Positions 11,135 through 22,344 of a stretch of DNA of 64,000 bases are shown in pieces. The first letter of the stretch is position 1; every line of letters starts with the position of its first letter. The position numbers and the translations under genes are program-made. Source of the stretch: Ursus arctos (taxonomy: Eukaryota; Chordata; Mammalia; Carnivora; Ursidae); assembly GCF_023065955.2 (NCBI RefSeq), contig NW_026622786.1, positions 47,354,938 through 47,418,937 of the forward strand. The letters run 5' to 3'. The notes beneath the pieces were generated by a model. It was not told where the DNA came from and did not search any database. It was given only the letters and a program-made list of their open reading frames with translations.

Positions 11135-11290
11135 AAGTATTATTTACTGAGCACTTGGTATGCCTGGGCACTGTCCTAATATATGTTAGGTTAACATGTG
11201 CTAACTAGTTTACATGCAAAGTTTTATAACTTCATGTACCACAATCATGAGGAAAAGAGCATGGTGTTCATTTGAACCCAGGTTGTACTA
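11135..11290 (-). mobile_element. MIR relic, antisense
   Basis: 'tatttactgagcacttggta' then 'gcctgggcactgtcctaata' is the reverse-complement MIR 3' end. The remainder is poorly kept, ending near 'catttgaaccc'. Confidence 0.6.
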
Positions 11291-12019
11291 ATCATTTGAA
11301 CCCCAGTTGTCAGTGAAGATGCAACTTGGTTTAATTTCCCATAACTGTAAGGTCACGTCCATCAAGACTATATTTGTACACAAACAAGCCCTACTGGAAC
11401 GTAAGTGCTGTTTCTAATGTATTACTAAAGTATATGTAAGAAAAAGAAAATATGTTAATAATGATTTTTTTTTAAATCAAGACCCTGAGTATCTTTGACG
11501 GTTATAGACATGAGCATGTGGTTGGCTTGAAATAAATTATTAGAGGAGTTATGATTTCCAGTGTAAAAGAATACTCTATTCATTTTTCTTCACTCAAAAT
11601 TAATATATTGCTATTGAAATTTAATTATACCCCACCTTGTTCTAAAATTATTTTTTCTTGATTAACTTGACCATAATTAGAAATAATCATCACTACTGGA
11701 AAATTAAAATGATTTTAGTAATCTTGGATTATAGAGCAATAAAACTATGATAAACACTTTTTATTCTCTATCTCTTTATGACCCATGATTCAGGCAATAT
11801 GTCTACATAGGAGGCACTCAATAAATATCTGTAAAAGGATATAATATTTTAGCATACTATAAATTCTTTGTGATTAATAAATTTATATTTGCTGATTAAT
11901 GTCTTAAAATTAATGACTAATAACTATTTTCCTTATAACCTTTGTGCATAGATCATTCCCCAAAGAAGTTATAGAAAAAGTTAATAACATTTTTATAATT
12001 ATCAGACTCCTGTTAAACA
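11291..12019. other. Unique AT-rich DNA with a short L2/MIR-like end
   Basis: Mostly unrecognised. At about 11785-11845, 'gaggcactcaataaatatct' matches the 3' end shared by L2 and MIR elements, plus strand. No coding signal. Confidence 0.45.
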
Positions 12020-12300
12020 AGGCACTATAGCATAGTGCTAAAAAAGACATGGTTAGTACTTGTTTACAATTGGTAGTACTTGGTTAGCATAGTGCTAAAA
12101 CAGGACTTGGTTTCAAATCCCTATTCTTCCACTCACTGCATGTATTATACTGAGCAAATTTCTTAAGCTCTCTGTGCCTCATTTTCTTCTCTGCAAAATG
12201 GAGATAATAGTATTAATAATAATAATAATAATAATAATATCATCACAGGGCTGTGATCTAAAGGAGATGTTACAGATAAAGAGTTTAAAAGAATACTCAG
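12020..12300 (+). mobile_element. MIR with internal microsatellite and local duplication
   Basis: Plus-strand MIR order: 'tagcatagtgctaaaa', 'ggtttcaaatccctattctt', 'gcaaatttcttaagctctct', 'gtgcctcattttcttctctg', 'caaaatggagataatag'. 'tagcatagtgctaaaa' appears at 12028-12043 and again at 12085-12100, so about 57 bp near the head was duplicated. An (AAT)n run lies at about 12212-12239. The 68-codon frame across it is not a gene. Confidence 0.75.
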
Positions 12301-12603
12301 GCAAAATTAAGAACTCCCAATTCTTATCTACTACTATTAAAATTTCTTTTACAGTTCATCTTCAGATAAAAGTTGTTTGAGGACAGATAATAAAAGATGG
12401 CAATGATAAATAGCAATAAATACAGTGTTCTTATGAGATAAAAATCAGATAAATGCAATATAATGATTGCATTTCTAAACTTGTGAGATGTCATTTTGTA
12501 TTTAGTTGTTTCTATATCAAAGACCTAAGAGGGATTGCTTTACTGACTAACTACCACAATGACTTCTAGAAACAAAAGTTTTGAATAACATATTCAGATT
12601 TTC

Positions 12604-12812
12604 AGGGGCACCTGGGTGGCACAGCGGTTAAGCGTCTGCCTTCGGCTCAGGGCGTGATCCCGGCGATCTGGGATCGAGCCCCACATCAGGCTCTTCTGCT
12701 ATGGGCCTGCTTCTTCCTCTCCCACTCCCCCTGCTTGTGTTCCCTCTCTCGCTGGCTGTCTCTGTCTCTGTCAAATAAATAAAAAATCTTTAAAAAAAAA
12801 AAAAAAAAAAAA
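12604..12812 (+). mobile_element. Can-SINE, full length, very young
   Basis: A complete copy: head 'ggggcacctgggtggcacag', 'gttaagcgtctgccttcggc', CT-rich region, AATAAA-type tail and about 22 A's. A perfect 17-bp duplication aacatattcagattttc is at 12587-12603 and 12813-12829. The body keeps several CpGs. From memory it is closest to the bear/panda-type subfamily, which is the main hint at the host's taxonomy. The host site carries no older repeat that I can recognise. Confidence 0.96.
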
Positions 12813-12829
12813 AACATATTCAGATTTTC

Positions 12830-13740
12830 GTAAGTGTTGGGTAGGCCATGAGAGGAGAGGACAGGAAACACTCTGTATTGGAGGAGAAATACACTTGTTT
12901 TCTTTAGTTTTATACTTTACTATAGGAAAAAAAATCTATAAAAATAAAGAACAAAAGTCTTTCAGATATTTATACATTCCTAAGAAGTTGCCCCTCACCA
13001 TAAAAGAGCAAGTCTTTCTGTGACTTCTGCATGATTCCTAACCTAAACAAAGCCAAGGTAAAGGATAGAAAGAATACTCTGACCAGGAGACCAGGACTTA
13101 CGGTGCGCTATTTTTCTGTTTATTATTATTATTATTATTACTACTAATAATAAATTCCCTAACCCTAGTTTATTGTGCAACCCAATTTCAGACTGTTAAA
13201 ATTTCCAAAAATTTTATGGAATATTTTCTATCAAAAGACACTACTTTCATTCTCTATGAAAATGTTACAAAAGTAATTCTGTCCTAAGGGAAGAGGTTCA
13301 GCATTCATGAAATGTCTCCTAGTATAATACATAATGAAAATGTCTTCTGAAATGTTGAGAGACTAATTTTGCCAGACTGACAAAAGAGGCCAAATGCAAC
13401 ATTTATTGCATATACACTTTGTGTGTAAACTTTGCCTGAGAGACTAAAAAACTAGAATTATTGTGTATTTTTGTCGAACCAAGGCTATGTTTCATTGTAA
13501 TCTTCAGAAATCTACAAAGTATATGCTTACATAAATTTACAAATTAATAATAAATCATACTAAAGTCTTAAAAACTTGTCTTTAAAATATACAGGATTTT
13601 AAAAAAATAAAAAATAAATAAAATATATAGGATTATGGAATTCATTAAAATGACTTTTTTATTTAGTTTTTTTTTCCACCTTCATTGTAAGCCGATTTTT
13701 AAAAATGTTTCCTTTTGCATTAGGTTTGAATTTAATCCAG
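12830..13740. other. Unique AT-rich DNA with a (TTA)n run
   Basis: No gene or transposon recognised. A (TTA)n microsatellite lies at about 13118-13152. An A-rich patch is at 13596-13625. Confidence 0.5.
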
Positions 13741-13772
13741 TAGCAGCTGTATTGTTTCTGGACAGTGCTGCA

Positions 13773-13852
13773 GCTCTGAAGATGTATTATACCCATGCAT
13801 CATCATAGCATTGTCATTCTGAGGATATATTAGTGTAATACATCTTCAGAGC
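13773..13852. other. Foldback hairpin, 20-bp arms
   Basis: Left arm gctctgaagatgtattatac (13773-13792) and right arm gtgtaatacatcttcagagc (13833-13852) are reverse complements except at one position, which would be a G-U wobble in RNA. The loop is 40 bp. Weaker outer pairing (gacag at 13761-13765 with ctgtc further right) may extend the stem. It is not part of any repeat I recognise. It could be a foldback DNA element, a MITE remnant or a small-RNA precursor; sequence alone does not decide. Confidence 0.75.
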
Positions 13853-14619
13853 CCTCAAATGAGAAGCTGTCTGGAAGGAATGGGGTGAGGAGCAAATTCA
13901 ATTCAATTACAGGACAAAAGAACCGGCTGAAGAGAAGGCGAGAACTCTCAAAGCAAGATTCTCAGTGGAGTTGATTACAACTAGGTATTTCATGGAAGTA
14001 TATTCCATTTTTCCTTTTGTGACATGACAAGGAATAATTATGTATTTTGAACACACATCTTTAAAGATAAAATGGCTTCTCAACTCTGTGTTTGACTCAG
14101 TAGAAGCCCAGTGGCTTTTTGTGAGGCATTTAATTGATTTTTGAGAAAGTTGTATAAACATTAGTATTCATTTGATATAATAAACCTAAAGTATACAATC
14201 AACTTACAGATTGGTTTATTAAAATGCAATAAGTATAAAGGAATGTTTGCCTTTAAAATAAAGTCTTAGTTGACACTTTTTAGATATTCGGACATAAGAG
14301 AGATGGCAGCTGACTCAAAAGTGATCAACAGGCAAGAAACTAGAAAACCAATGACTTTTTAGCCAGCTCTTGGCTGTTCCCACTGGGTCAGGTTGTCTGG
14401 AGTGATCAATAAGTCTTATTGCTAGGGTAAATTTTTGTGGATAGCTCTTCTATGTTAAAAAGCAGAGAGATTCTTAATTTTGTCATAGTACGAATACATT
14501 CCATGTTCCAAGTGTTCAGTCTGGCTTATGTGTTTTGCAAAAACAGATTGCTTATATAACTGTCATTATATAATGGTTATATTATCAATATATATTTTAC
14601 ATTTATTTTCTTAAAAAAA
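13853..14619. other. Unique DNA
   Basis: No repeat family or gene recognised. The 84-codon minus frame at 13907-14161 has no supporting motif. Confidence 0.45.
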
Positions 14620-16115
14620 TCATCTGTTGAATACTTACATGTCAGACAATTGGCTAAACGTTGAGTACGCATATGTAAGAGGGAAAAATACCGCTACTGC
14701 CTTCAAAGAGTTTACAGTCTTGATGAAGACACAGGTGAAGAGGGATAATTACACATTAATTGAAGACCATGAGAAGGTCATAATGACTACAAATACCACA
14801 AGAAGGTATCTTTGAGAATTTATCTTTTAAACTAAGCCTTGAAATTGTAGGAAAGAAGACTGTTGCGTGAGGCAGTGCTGTGTGTTCTGTGTAGAAAGAA
14901 CAGCATTTGCAAATCGTTGCACCAGGAGAGAAGTTGGTGTGTTTTCTACAGCTGGAGGTAGCAGGCCTGGAACAAGCCGGAAAAAGGGGAAGAGAATAGC
15001 GTCAGGTGAGGTTGCAGAAGGTTAGCTGGGGGTAGTCAGATCAACCCAAGACTGTAGGCCATGTAAGAAAATGGGTTTTTGTTGTTATTGTTTTGCATTT
15101 GTTTGTTTTCTAAATGCAAAGGGAAGCCACGAGAGCATGGGAGTGACATGATTTTATTTCAATGTGCAAAAGATATTTTTCATACTGGGTAGAGTATGAG
15201 TTGCAGGGAGCCTGAAGCAGAAGCAGAGAACCATTCAGGAGACCACTGTAGTCGTCGCAATGAGGGATGTTGCTGCCTTTAACAAGGGTGTTGATGGTGG
15301 ATGGAGAGATGTGGCTGAATCCTGAGTTATGCAGGTAAAACCAAAAGACTGAGATGGGAGATGGGGAATGCCTTTTACTTTTCCAGCTTCATCAGCTTGG
15401 AGAATGGGCATGTTTTTAACTGATATGAGGCAAACCCGGCGAGAAACAGATTTTTAAGAAAGATCAAGATTTTTCTTTTGGCCATGCTAAGTTATAAAGC
15501 ATAGTAGACATCCAAATGGGAATGTCAGTGCATAATTGGCTACATGAGGCGTGATCTCATGGAAGAGGCCAGGACAAGAAGTGAGACCTGGGGTCATGAA
15601 TGTGAGTCTTTCCTCAGAAGACAAAGTAGATAGACAGAGAAGGTCCACGACCAATGTCTGAGGATTTGGGAGAAAAGAGAGCAAAAGTAAAAGCAGTAGT
15701 TGCTAGTATGACAGGTGAAGACTGAGGAGAATAAATTGTGAATTTTAAAATAATTTAAATTAAAAGTAAATTCATAGCACAGAGAGGAGATTGTTTTAAT
15801 AATTAGGAAAAAAGCTTAATGAGCTGAAATGTAGTAAGAGGTAGAATAAGTTACATACAGAAAAGTGTCTTTTGTGTTTGGCAAAAAGAGATCAATTTTG
15901 ACCTTGATAAAAGCCGTTTTGTGACACTGTGGAAACTGGGCCAGACTGGGTGGGTTAAGGAGGGAGTGCAGGTGGGGGTGGTGACTGAGTGGAGAACCTT
16001 GTCTCTTTCAAGAAATTTTGTGGTGATAGGGAGAAGAGATCTGGGATGTTTGGACTGCGTGTAAGGTTCAAAAGAGGAATGCTTTTTTTAAGAGAAAGAA
16101 CTAATATAACAGATC
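14620..16115 (-). mobile_element. L2 LINE, 1.5 kb, antisense
   Basis: The block follows the reverse complement of L2. It opens near 'ctgttgaatacttacatgtc' and 'ccttcaaagagtttacagtc'. It continues with 'tgtaggccatgtaagaaaat', 'ggaagccacgagagcatggg', 'agtgacatgattttatttca' and 'aaagccgttttgtgacactg', then 'tctctttcaagaaattttgt'. It is one of the longest LINE relics in the window but has no open reading frame. A small insertion or expansion (tttgttgttattg) interrupts it near 15080. Minus-strand frames at 15487-15684 and 15955-16143 lie within it. Confidence 0.7.
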
Positions 16116-16379
16116 CAGTATACCTATAAGCTGGCTTCAACAATGATCAATACATGGCGAACTTTGTTCGTCCATGCTGTCTTTCCCAACTTAAAGGAGG
16201 ATTTCTTCTTTTTTTATTTCACAACATGTTCATGTTAAGAGACCATAGTAGTACCATACAATAGTAATTGCAGAACATTTAAACCCCAATGGATCATAAA
16301 ACAAAACAGAAATAGTAGCAATTATAAAAATAATATCCCCTTCTATTTTATGTTTTATTCTTAAACCCACTATGTAGAG
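16116..16379. other. Unique spacer
   Basis: AT-rich, no repeat or gene recognised. Confidence 0.4.
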
Positions 16380-16920
16380 GGTTCTGTTTGACCACTAGAG
16401 AGTGCACAAGGAGCTGGGGGCGGGGGGCGCTCAAGAGTGTATTGTGTGCTGCTCACAAGCTGCCTGTCCTCAGCTCTGTCGTTGGCACCTTCCCGTCACT
16501 TAGAGGGACACAAAGTTTCTCAATTCCAGCTCTTTCAAGAAAGCCACTGTTCTCCTCTTTTTTGATAACATGCTCTGTCTCTTAGTTCTGTTTCATTGCT
16601 TTGCCCTGAAATTGTGTGTGCTTTATGCCCAATTCATCACCCCAGGTGTCTGCTGCCCTGCCTGGCACCAGCCTGGAAATGTCACCTGGCAGTTTATTGC
16701 TCAAAGGAATCACAATCCTTTCCCTTTCCTTGTGGTCTGTAACAGTAGGTGCAGTCTTCGAAAAAGTCAGCCTTTCTCTTCCCAGGTGTTCTCTTGCTCT
16801 GCAGCCATCACATATTGCCAACTGTTCCTATCGCCGTTCTAAAATGTTACAGAACATATGTTGGATCCACAGAGTTAAATCAGGAAGAAGGAAGAGAGTG
16901 AATTGGTGTAGTTTCTAGAT
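16380..16920. other. GC-richer unique block with CTCF-like motif
   Basis: About 540 bp is clearly less AT-rich than its surroundings and matches no repeat I know. It holds 'ccactagagagtgc' (16392-16405), 12 of 14 positions of the CTCF core, followed by a G-rich 'gggggcggggggcgctc' patch. Several overlapping frames (65-100 codons, both strands) are open, which reflects composition: the frames contradict each other and show no domain, signal peptide or plausible splice structure. A conserved regulatory element or unrecognised LTR is more likely than a gene. Confidence 0.35.
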
Positions 16921-18064
16921 AGGGAAAAAAATGCTTCTATCTACACACCTGTTGAATCTGATTTATACGGTAATAGGTATACTAACTCACTCTGATTAAG
17001 GATAACACTCAGTAAACACAATTTGAGCTTATATGCCAAAAAAGAAACTTTTTATATGATATGTTCCATGAGTCTGTTAGACTCTGAACTTTGTATTAGA
17101 TCTCTCAAATGTGGCTTCTGTGATACATTGAATCCATGTCATCCAAGACTGTAATCTAAAGGGGTTAAAGTGGAATTAACATTCTGATTTAGGTAGTTTG
17201 GTAATGGAATTAGAACTCAACCTTTACTTGGCTTCAGTATGCAAATTTATCCTCTCTAGGATGTCTTCCTACAGATGGTGGGGTAATCAGATGTAAGGGG
17301 GTTGAGTAGAATATGATTTCTCCAAACCCCACTAAAGCAAAGAAGGACACATGTTGAGCTTGTTAAGGCCCTGACATAATCATCTTTAATCATGATGTCT
17401 AGACTAAACATCAAACATGTCTGGACTAAGATACGCAATTCCGATAGTTGTTCAGCATCAGTTTTCTTATACACCACCTTCCAATTTCATTATTTTGAAA
17501 TTATTCTTTCATTTATATCTCCAAAACATTCACAAACCTGAAATCTACCCATGAAAGGAGATATGGACCTACTAAATATAGAGTAGCAGTCTATCCTCAG
17601 AATACAGAGAAGGGTGTGTCTATAATGACTAGAAAATCAGGGGAGGAATCTTGTTAACAGTCCACAGGCAGAAGACAGTGTCCATATCACTGATTCCTTA
17701 TCGTGAATGAAGGGAAGGGCAGGATGTAGTTCTATGATTGCTAATAGAGATGTATATATTTCATTCTGGAAGTATTCAGACATGGGCAAAAGACTCCTGA
17801 GATTTAGCAAACCCACTGACTACGACCCACTTTTGAGGATTCATGTGGGTACAGATAATACCATCTTTTATCTCTGCTAGGGAATAAGATCCACAAGAGT
17901 CAAATCCACTCTCTATCCGGATCATTGTGCTTGCAATATGATAGGTGCCTAAAAATATTTTTCAAAAATATTAGTAAAACCTAAAATATATTTTTGGTGA
18001 CTTTGGGAAGTGATTTGATCTCTTCTTCTATTAACACCGGAGATGCTAATGATGTCAACAGTAC
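16921..18064. other. Unique AT-rich DNA
   Basis: No gene or repeat recognised. The minus-strand 73-codon frame at 17256-17477 has no support. Confidence 0.5.
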
Positions 18065-18300
18065 ATTTTTGTGGGCACTTATTATTTACCAGGCAGTTTA
18101 TATTTATTTTGTTAATTAAACTTCAGAAAAGTCCCTATATTGTAGGTGCTGTTTGTTATTTGCATATTTGAGCTGAAGAAACTGGAACTCAGCATTTAGT
18201 AATTTTGCCAAGGACTACAGCTAATATGTTTTAGGGTTAGAATTTATACTCAATTTTGAATGACCCCAAAGCGCGAGCTATTAACCATCACTAAAAGTAG
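18065..18300 (-). mobile_element. MIR relic, antisense
   Basis: 'gggcacttattatttaccag', 'tcagaaaagtccctatattg', 'gagctgaagaaactggaact' and 'gccaaggactacagctaata' follow reverse-complement MIR in order. Confidence 0.7.
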
Positions 18301-18719
18301 GATCTAGGATGTAAAGTCGGGCTATGTACAGGTGCTAATAGTAGAATTAGAATTTCTGGTTCATGTGTTTACTACTATAGAATAATGTTTATCTCAAAAT
18401 GGCCAAGGTTTTCGGGAACCATCCAACAAAGAAAGGTATCATAAAATAGATTTGATACTCAATTGATTAGATAATAAACTCCCTATTACTGAGATAATAA
18501 TAAAGACTGCAGAATTTCTAATCAGAAATGCTACCTAAATGAACTCTGACACTTATGAAAGTGAGAGGGTGCACTAATGATTAATACCCTGTATTTTATT
18601 ATAGACCAGTGTATTAAGGTTCTCCAGAGAAACAGAATCAATAGTGAGAGATATATAATCAACTAGCTACTTTTACATAGCATTGTGTTTTATTCTAAAT
18701 GCATGTCATTTTCTTATTT
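18301..18719. other. Unique DNA with a small LTR-like scrap
   Basis: Mostly unrecognised. 'ggttctccagagaaacagaa' at about 18619-18638 is a phrase found in many mammalian dispersed repeats, but only about 40 bp survives. Confidence 0.4.
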
Positions 18720-19795
18720 TGCATTAACATATTTTTATAAAACAAATGTGAGACCAAATGGCAAAATTTTGTTTAATGTATATGTAAAAATATATATCAT
18801 ATATTCATTAAAATTATAAAATTTTGTTTAATATGTGTGTGAATATATACATTTTATTTTTTATTTATTTTATTTATTTAAGTTTTTATTTTAATTCTAG
18901 TTAACATACAGTGTTATATTAGTTTCAGGTGTACAACATACTGATTCAACAATTCCGTACAACACCCAGTGCTCATCATGACAAGTGCACTCCTTAAGCC
19001 CCATCACCTATCCCCCCACCCCTCTCCCCTCTGATAACCACCAGTTTGTTCTCTCTGTCTCTTGATTTCTCTCTCCCCTTTGCTCATTTGTTTTGTTTCT
19101 TAAATTCCACATATGAGTAAAATCATATGGTATTTGTCTTTCTCTGACTGACTTACTGAGCTTAGCTTAATAGTCTCTAGCTCCATTCATGTTGTTGCAA
19201 ATGGCAAGATTTTATTCTTTTTATGGCTGAATAATATTCCATTGTGTATATATATACCACTTCTTCTTTATCCATTCATCAATGAGTGGACACTTGGGCT
19301 GCTTCTGTATCTTGGCTATTGTAAATAATGCTGCTATAAACATCTGGGGTCTGTGTATCCCTTTGAATTAGTGTGTTTGTGTTCTTTGGGTAAATACCTA
19401 ACTGTGCTATAGATATATCATAGGGTAGTTCTATTTTTAACTTTTTGAGGAACCACCATGCTGTTTTCCACAGTGGCCGCACAGTTTGCATTCCCACCAA
19501 CAGTGCACAGGGGTTCCTTTTTCTCCACATCCTCGCCAACACCTGTTGTTTCTTGTGTTGTTGACTTTAGTCATTCTCACAGGTGTGAGGTGATAGCTCA
19601 TTGTAGTTGTGAGTTGCATTTCCCTGATGGTAAGTGATGATGAACATCTTGTCATTCGTCTGTTGGCTAGACATACATTTTTAAATGAAATAATGGTGAG
19701 GCCAAATGGCAAAATTTTATTTTATATATATGCACATAAAACGCAATTTTGCCATTTGGTCTCACTATCATTCCATTAAAAAATGTGTTAATGCA
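18720..19795. mobile_element. Palindromic MITE-like DNA element, split by an L1
   Basis: The ends are inverted: tgcattaaca at 18720 and tgttaatgca ending at 19795. Each is followed inward by 'gtgagaccaaatggcaaaatt' type sequence. The right part alone (about 19677-19795) is a near-perfect palindrome, with 'aggccaaatggcaaaattt' on one arm and 'aattttgccatttggtct' on the other. The left part carries a third copy of the arm. Subtracting the L1 at 18856-19672 leaves about 250 bp. This fits a short non-autonomous DNA transposon with long terminal inverted repeats. I cannot name the family. Confidence 0.7.
18856..19672 (-). mobile_element. Carnivore L1 3' end, 817 bp, antisense, 5'-truncated
   Basis: Reverse-complement L1 text is well kept: 'gttaacatacagtgttatat', 'tcatcatgacaagtgcactc', 'cttaaattccacatatgagt', 'ccacagtggccgcacagttt', 'cacaggtgtgaggtgatagc'. 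A 9-bp duplication atacatttt is at 18847-18855 and 19673-19681, inside the palindromic element. The two minus frames at 19279-19542 and 19437-19712 are degraded ORF2 remnants in different frames, so ORF2 is broken here. Confidence 0.9.
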
Positions 19796-19939
19796 AAAAA
19801 ATAAATAAAGAAGACCAAGCATACATTCAGAATGAAAGGCCGTTCTCAGTAAAAATAGATAGTTGATAATCTTACATTAGATTCCCCTCTTTATCAGTTT
19901 GTCTATCTTTCTAGTCAGTAAAACCAAAGCTATAATTTC
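19796..19939. other. Short spacer
   Basis: A-rich start (aaaaaataaataaag), then unique sequence. Confidence 0.4.
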
Positions 19940-19947
19940 CTGTAGAT

Positions 19948-20170
19948 CAGGGATCAACAAACTACAACCTATGGAACAGATTCCTTCTGCTGTCTGTTTT
20001 TGTAAGTAAAGTTTTATTGGAACACAGCCACACCCATTTATTTATGAATTGTCTATGGCTTCTTTCGTGTTGCAACAGCAGAGCGAGTAGCTGCAACAGA
20101 GAACCTTTGGCCTGCAAATCTGAAAACATCTACCATGTGGTCCTTTATGGACAAAGTTTACTGACCCTTG
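19948..20170 (+). mobile_element. hAT-type MER1-group element, complete
   Basis: Terminal text 'cagggatcaacaaact' and 'gtttactgacccttg' forms imperfect inverted ends. The middle reads 'tttttgtaagtaaagtttta' and 'ttggaacacagccacaccca', as in this family. A perfect 8-bp duplication ctgtagat at 19940-19947 and 20171-20178 is the hAT hallmark. At 223 bp the element looks full length for a non-autonomous copy. Confidence 0.9.
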
Positions 20171-20178
20171 CTGTAGAT

Positions 20179-21344
20179 AATAAAAAGATCCTATCTCAAG
20201 TATTTCCTTTGCAGTGTTACACTGTATATGGACTACTGCTTTATCTTTACAAGGTCAGTAACATTTGATTTCATGGTTACTTCTTAGACATTATGTGATT
20301 CCAATAGAGGACTATTTCTACATTTTGTCTTCAACTAATTCTTCAAGTATATTCATTTTTTTCTTTATTCTGCCACGTTTCAGTCAACCAGTGAACCAGA
20401 TGACCACTAAATTTTTCTCAAATTCTCAGAGTTTAAAATTTCACATTCTCATGTTGTTATAGTGTTATTTTCACACAATTTCCTCCATATCTATGCCAAG
20501 AAATTTTTATTACAGAATTTGGAAGGGATATATCCTTGTCTGCATTGTTCTGTTGACAGAGAAAATGTGTCTCTCGACTTCTCTCCAGGAAGAATGCCGC
20601 TCTGAGCCAATTTATGTGGCCACGTTTGAGTGAGGCAGGATTTTTTTCTTGGAAGAAGGAGCTGATAGCTGGCACGTTCGCCCAGGAGGCCCGTGGGCCT
20701 TCATTGAGTGACAGCCACAGAAGCAGCTCTAGGCTGAATATCTCCCGCCTAGGAAGATAAAAGTTGCTGTTTGATCAACATCCAATGGGTAGAGAAAACA
20801 CAAGAAACAAACAGTGGGGGGAAAAAGTTGTCAAGTAAAATCAATAAGGCCTCTGTCTGGGATTTGGGAAGTCAAACAATGGGAAAATGTGTGATTTAAT
20901 AGTATTGATCTTCAGAGACATCCTCAGGAGAGCCTCTTATGCCCTTCACAGGGATTTGTTGTGTTAAATGATCATTCACTGTTCCAGGAGTCAAATACAT
21001 TTCTTGATGTGTTCAAATTATACTACAATAAGTACCATCTCTGCACTTTAGAAGTGAAATAAGTAAACTCTGCAAATAAATTTGAAATGGCAGATTAAAA
21101 TAACAGATCGTGGGGTGCTCATTACTGACCTTATCTAAGAGTTCATCTCTTTTTAAAGAGGAGATAAAACCTGAAATCACTGAATTTTTCAATCACAATG
21201 AATATTAGTTTGTGTTGGAAGAGGCAGGCTAAAGAGAAAACAAAAACAACAAAACAAACAAGTGAGAGATAAACACCAAATGTTTTACTATATTCTCATT
21301 TGATAGTATAGCTTTCCTAGACCAAGGTAGCATGGCTATGAAAA
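20179..21344. other. Unique DNA with a CpG-bearing patch
   Basis: No gene or repeat recognised. Around 20560-20760 the sequence is GC-richer with several CpGs (ctcgac, gccgctc, cacgttc, ggcccgtgggcc, cccgcc), which is unusual for this window. Frames at 20017-20675 are unsupported. Confidence 0.45.
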
Positions 21345-21490
21345 GAGGAAAAGTCATAAATTTAAGCTTTGCCACCTTACTGTGGGATCTTAGGCAAGGA
21401 CCTTAACTTCTTAAGAACACAATTTTGTCACCCCTAAAATGAAGGTTTAAGAGAATCCCTAAGATATTTTCTGTTCCAAAGTTCTTTAAT
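21345..21490 (+). mobile_element. MIR relic
   Basis: 'aagctttgccaccttactgt', 'gatcttaggcaaggacctta' and 'acccctaaaatgaaggttta' match the MIR core on the plus strand. Confidence 0.6.
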
Positions 21491-22344
21491 TCAGTGAACC
21501 TAGTCATAAGCTAAGTTCCATAGATGGGGCATATAACATTCCATCTCATTACATTGTCCTAAAATACAGATACATGAAATTTGCATGCATGAGCACACAT
21601 ATACAGGGTCATAATCTGACTATTAAAAAAAAAACCAAAAAACCAAGACAAAACCTTTGAGATACAATCAAACCAAAGCTTCTTAACAAAATATGAAAGA
21701 CAAAAATGAAGCTATAGACATGCTTTCTGGGGAAACAAATAGCAGCTCAGTAAAAAAAAATAAAGTCTGAGCTAACTGGCACACAGGGCAAAATCAATGA
21801 TGGCATCTGTCAAGCTTGTCTAAAAAAATTGAGCAAAACATTTGATCTGGAGAAACTGATTTTTTGTGAACTTTGATAAGAATTTCTGCATGTGTTTGTA
21901 GTGTCTATAAATATAGGACACTAAACTCAACAGGACTCTAATGACTGTTTTTAAATTAATCTTTGGTTAATATTAAAAATAAGTAACTATTTGAGAAGGT
22001 GAAAGTGTTACGGTCCCAGTGTGTTACTTCACAGTGTTCTGATTTAGCAGAGAGACAGCATTGAAATGCTAGAGGAGAAAATGATCAACACAACCGATTT
22101 TGCACAAGAACTGTTCTTCAGAAAATTTAAAAGTGAGGTTGCAACCATCTGATTGGATTCTATGAAATGGAGCTGGAGCTGAGGCAGAAACTTTCTTCCC
22201 AGGAAGAGAGACAGCCACACTAGGGTGAAGAGGCTGACCTAGTCCAAGGACAGGAAATACGAATACACACTTGGCCCCAGGTGGCAGTCAAAGATAAGGT
22301 GTCAGAGATAAGAGTTTGAAAGTATGAATAGCTATCCTCTTGTT
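21491..22344. other. Unique DNA
   Basis: No repeat or gene recognised. A-rich patches occur near 21625 and 21753. 22140-22330 is purine-rich but anonymous. Confidence 0.45.

Noticed and set aside
12604..12690. tRNA-like head with A- and B-box-like text
   Set aside because: It is the tRNA-Lys-derived head of a Can-SINE; the cloverleaf is not preserved and the A-tail plus target duplications show retrotransposition.
16616..16918. 100-codon plus frame with a leucine/serine-rich protein
   Set aside because: It overlaps two other open frames on both strands in a GC-richer block, has no domain, and no splice or promoter context. Open frames here follow from composition.
19279..19712. Two minus frames resembling reverse transcriptase tail text
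   Set aside because: They are broken, out-of-frame remnants of L1 ORF2, not a functional gene.
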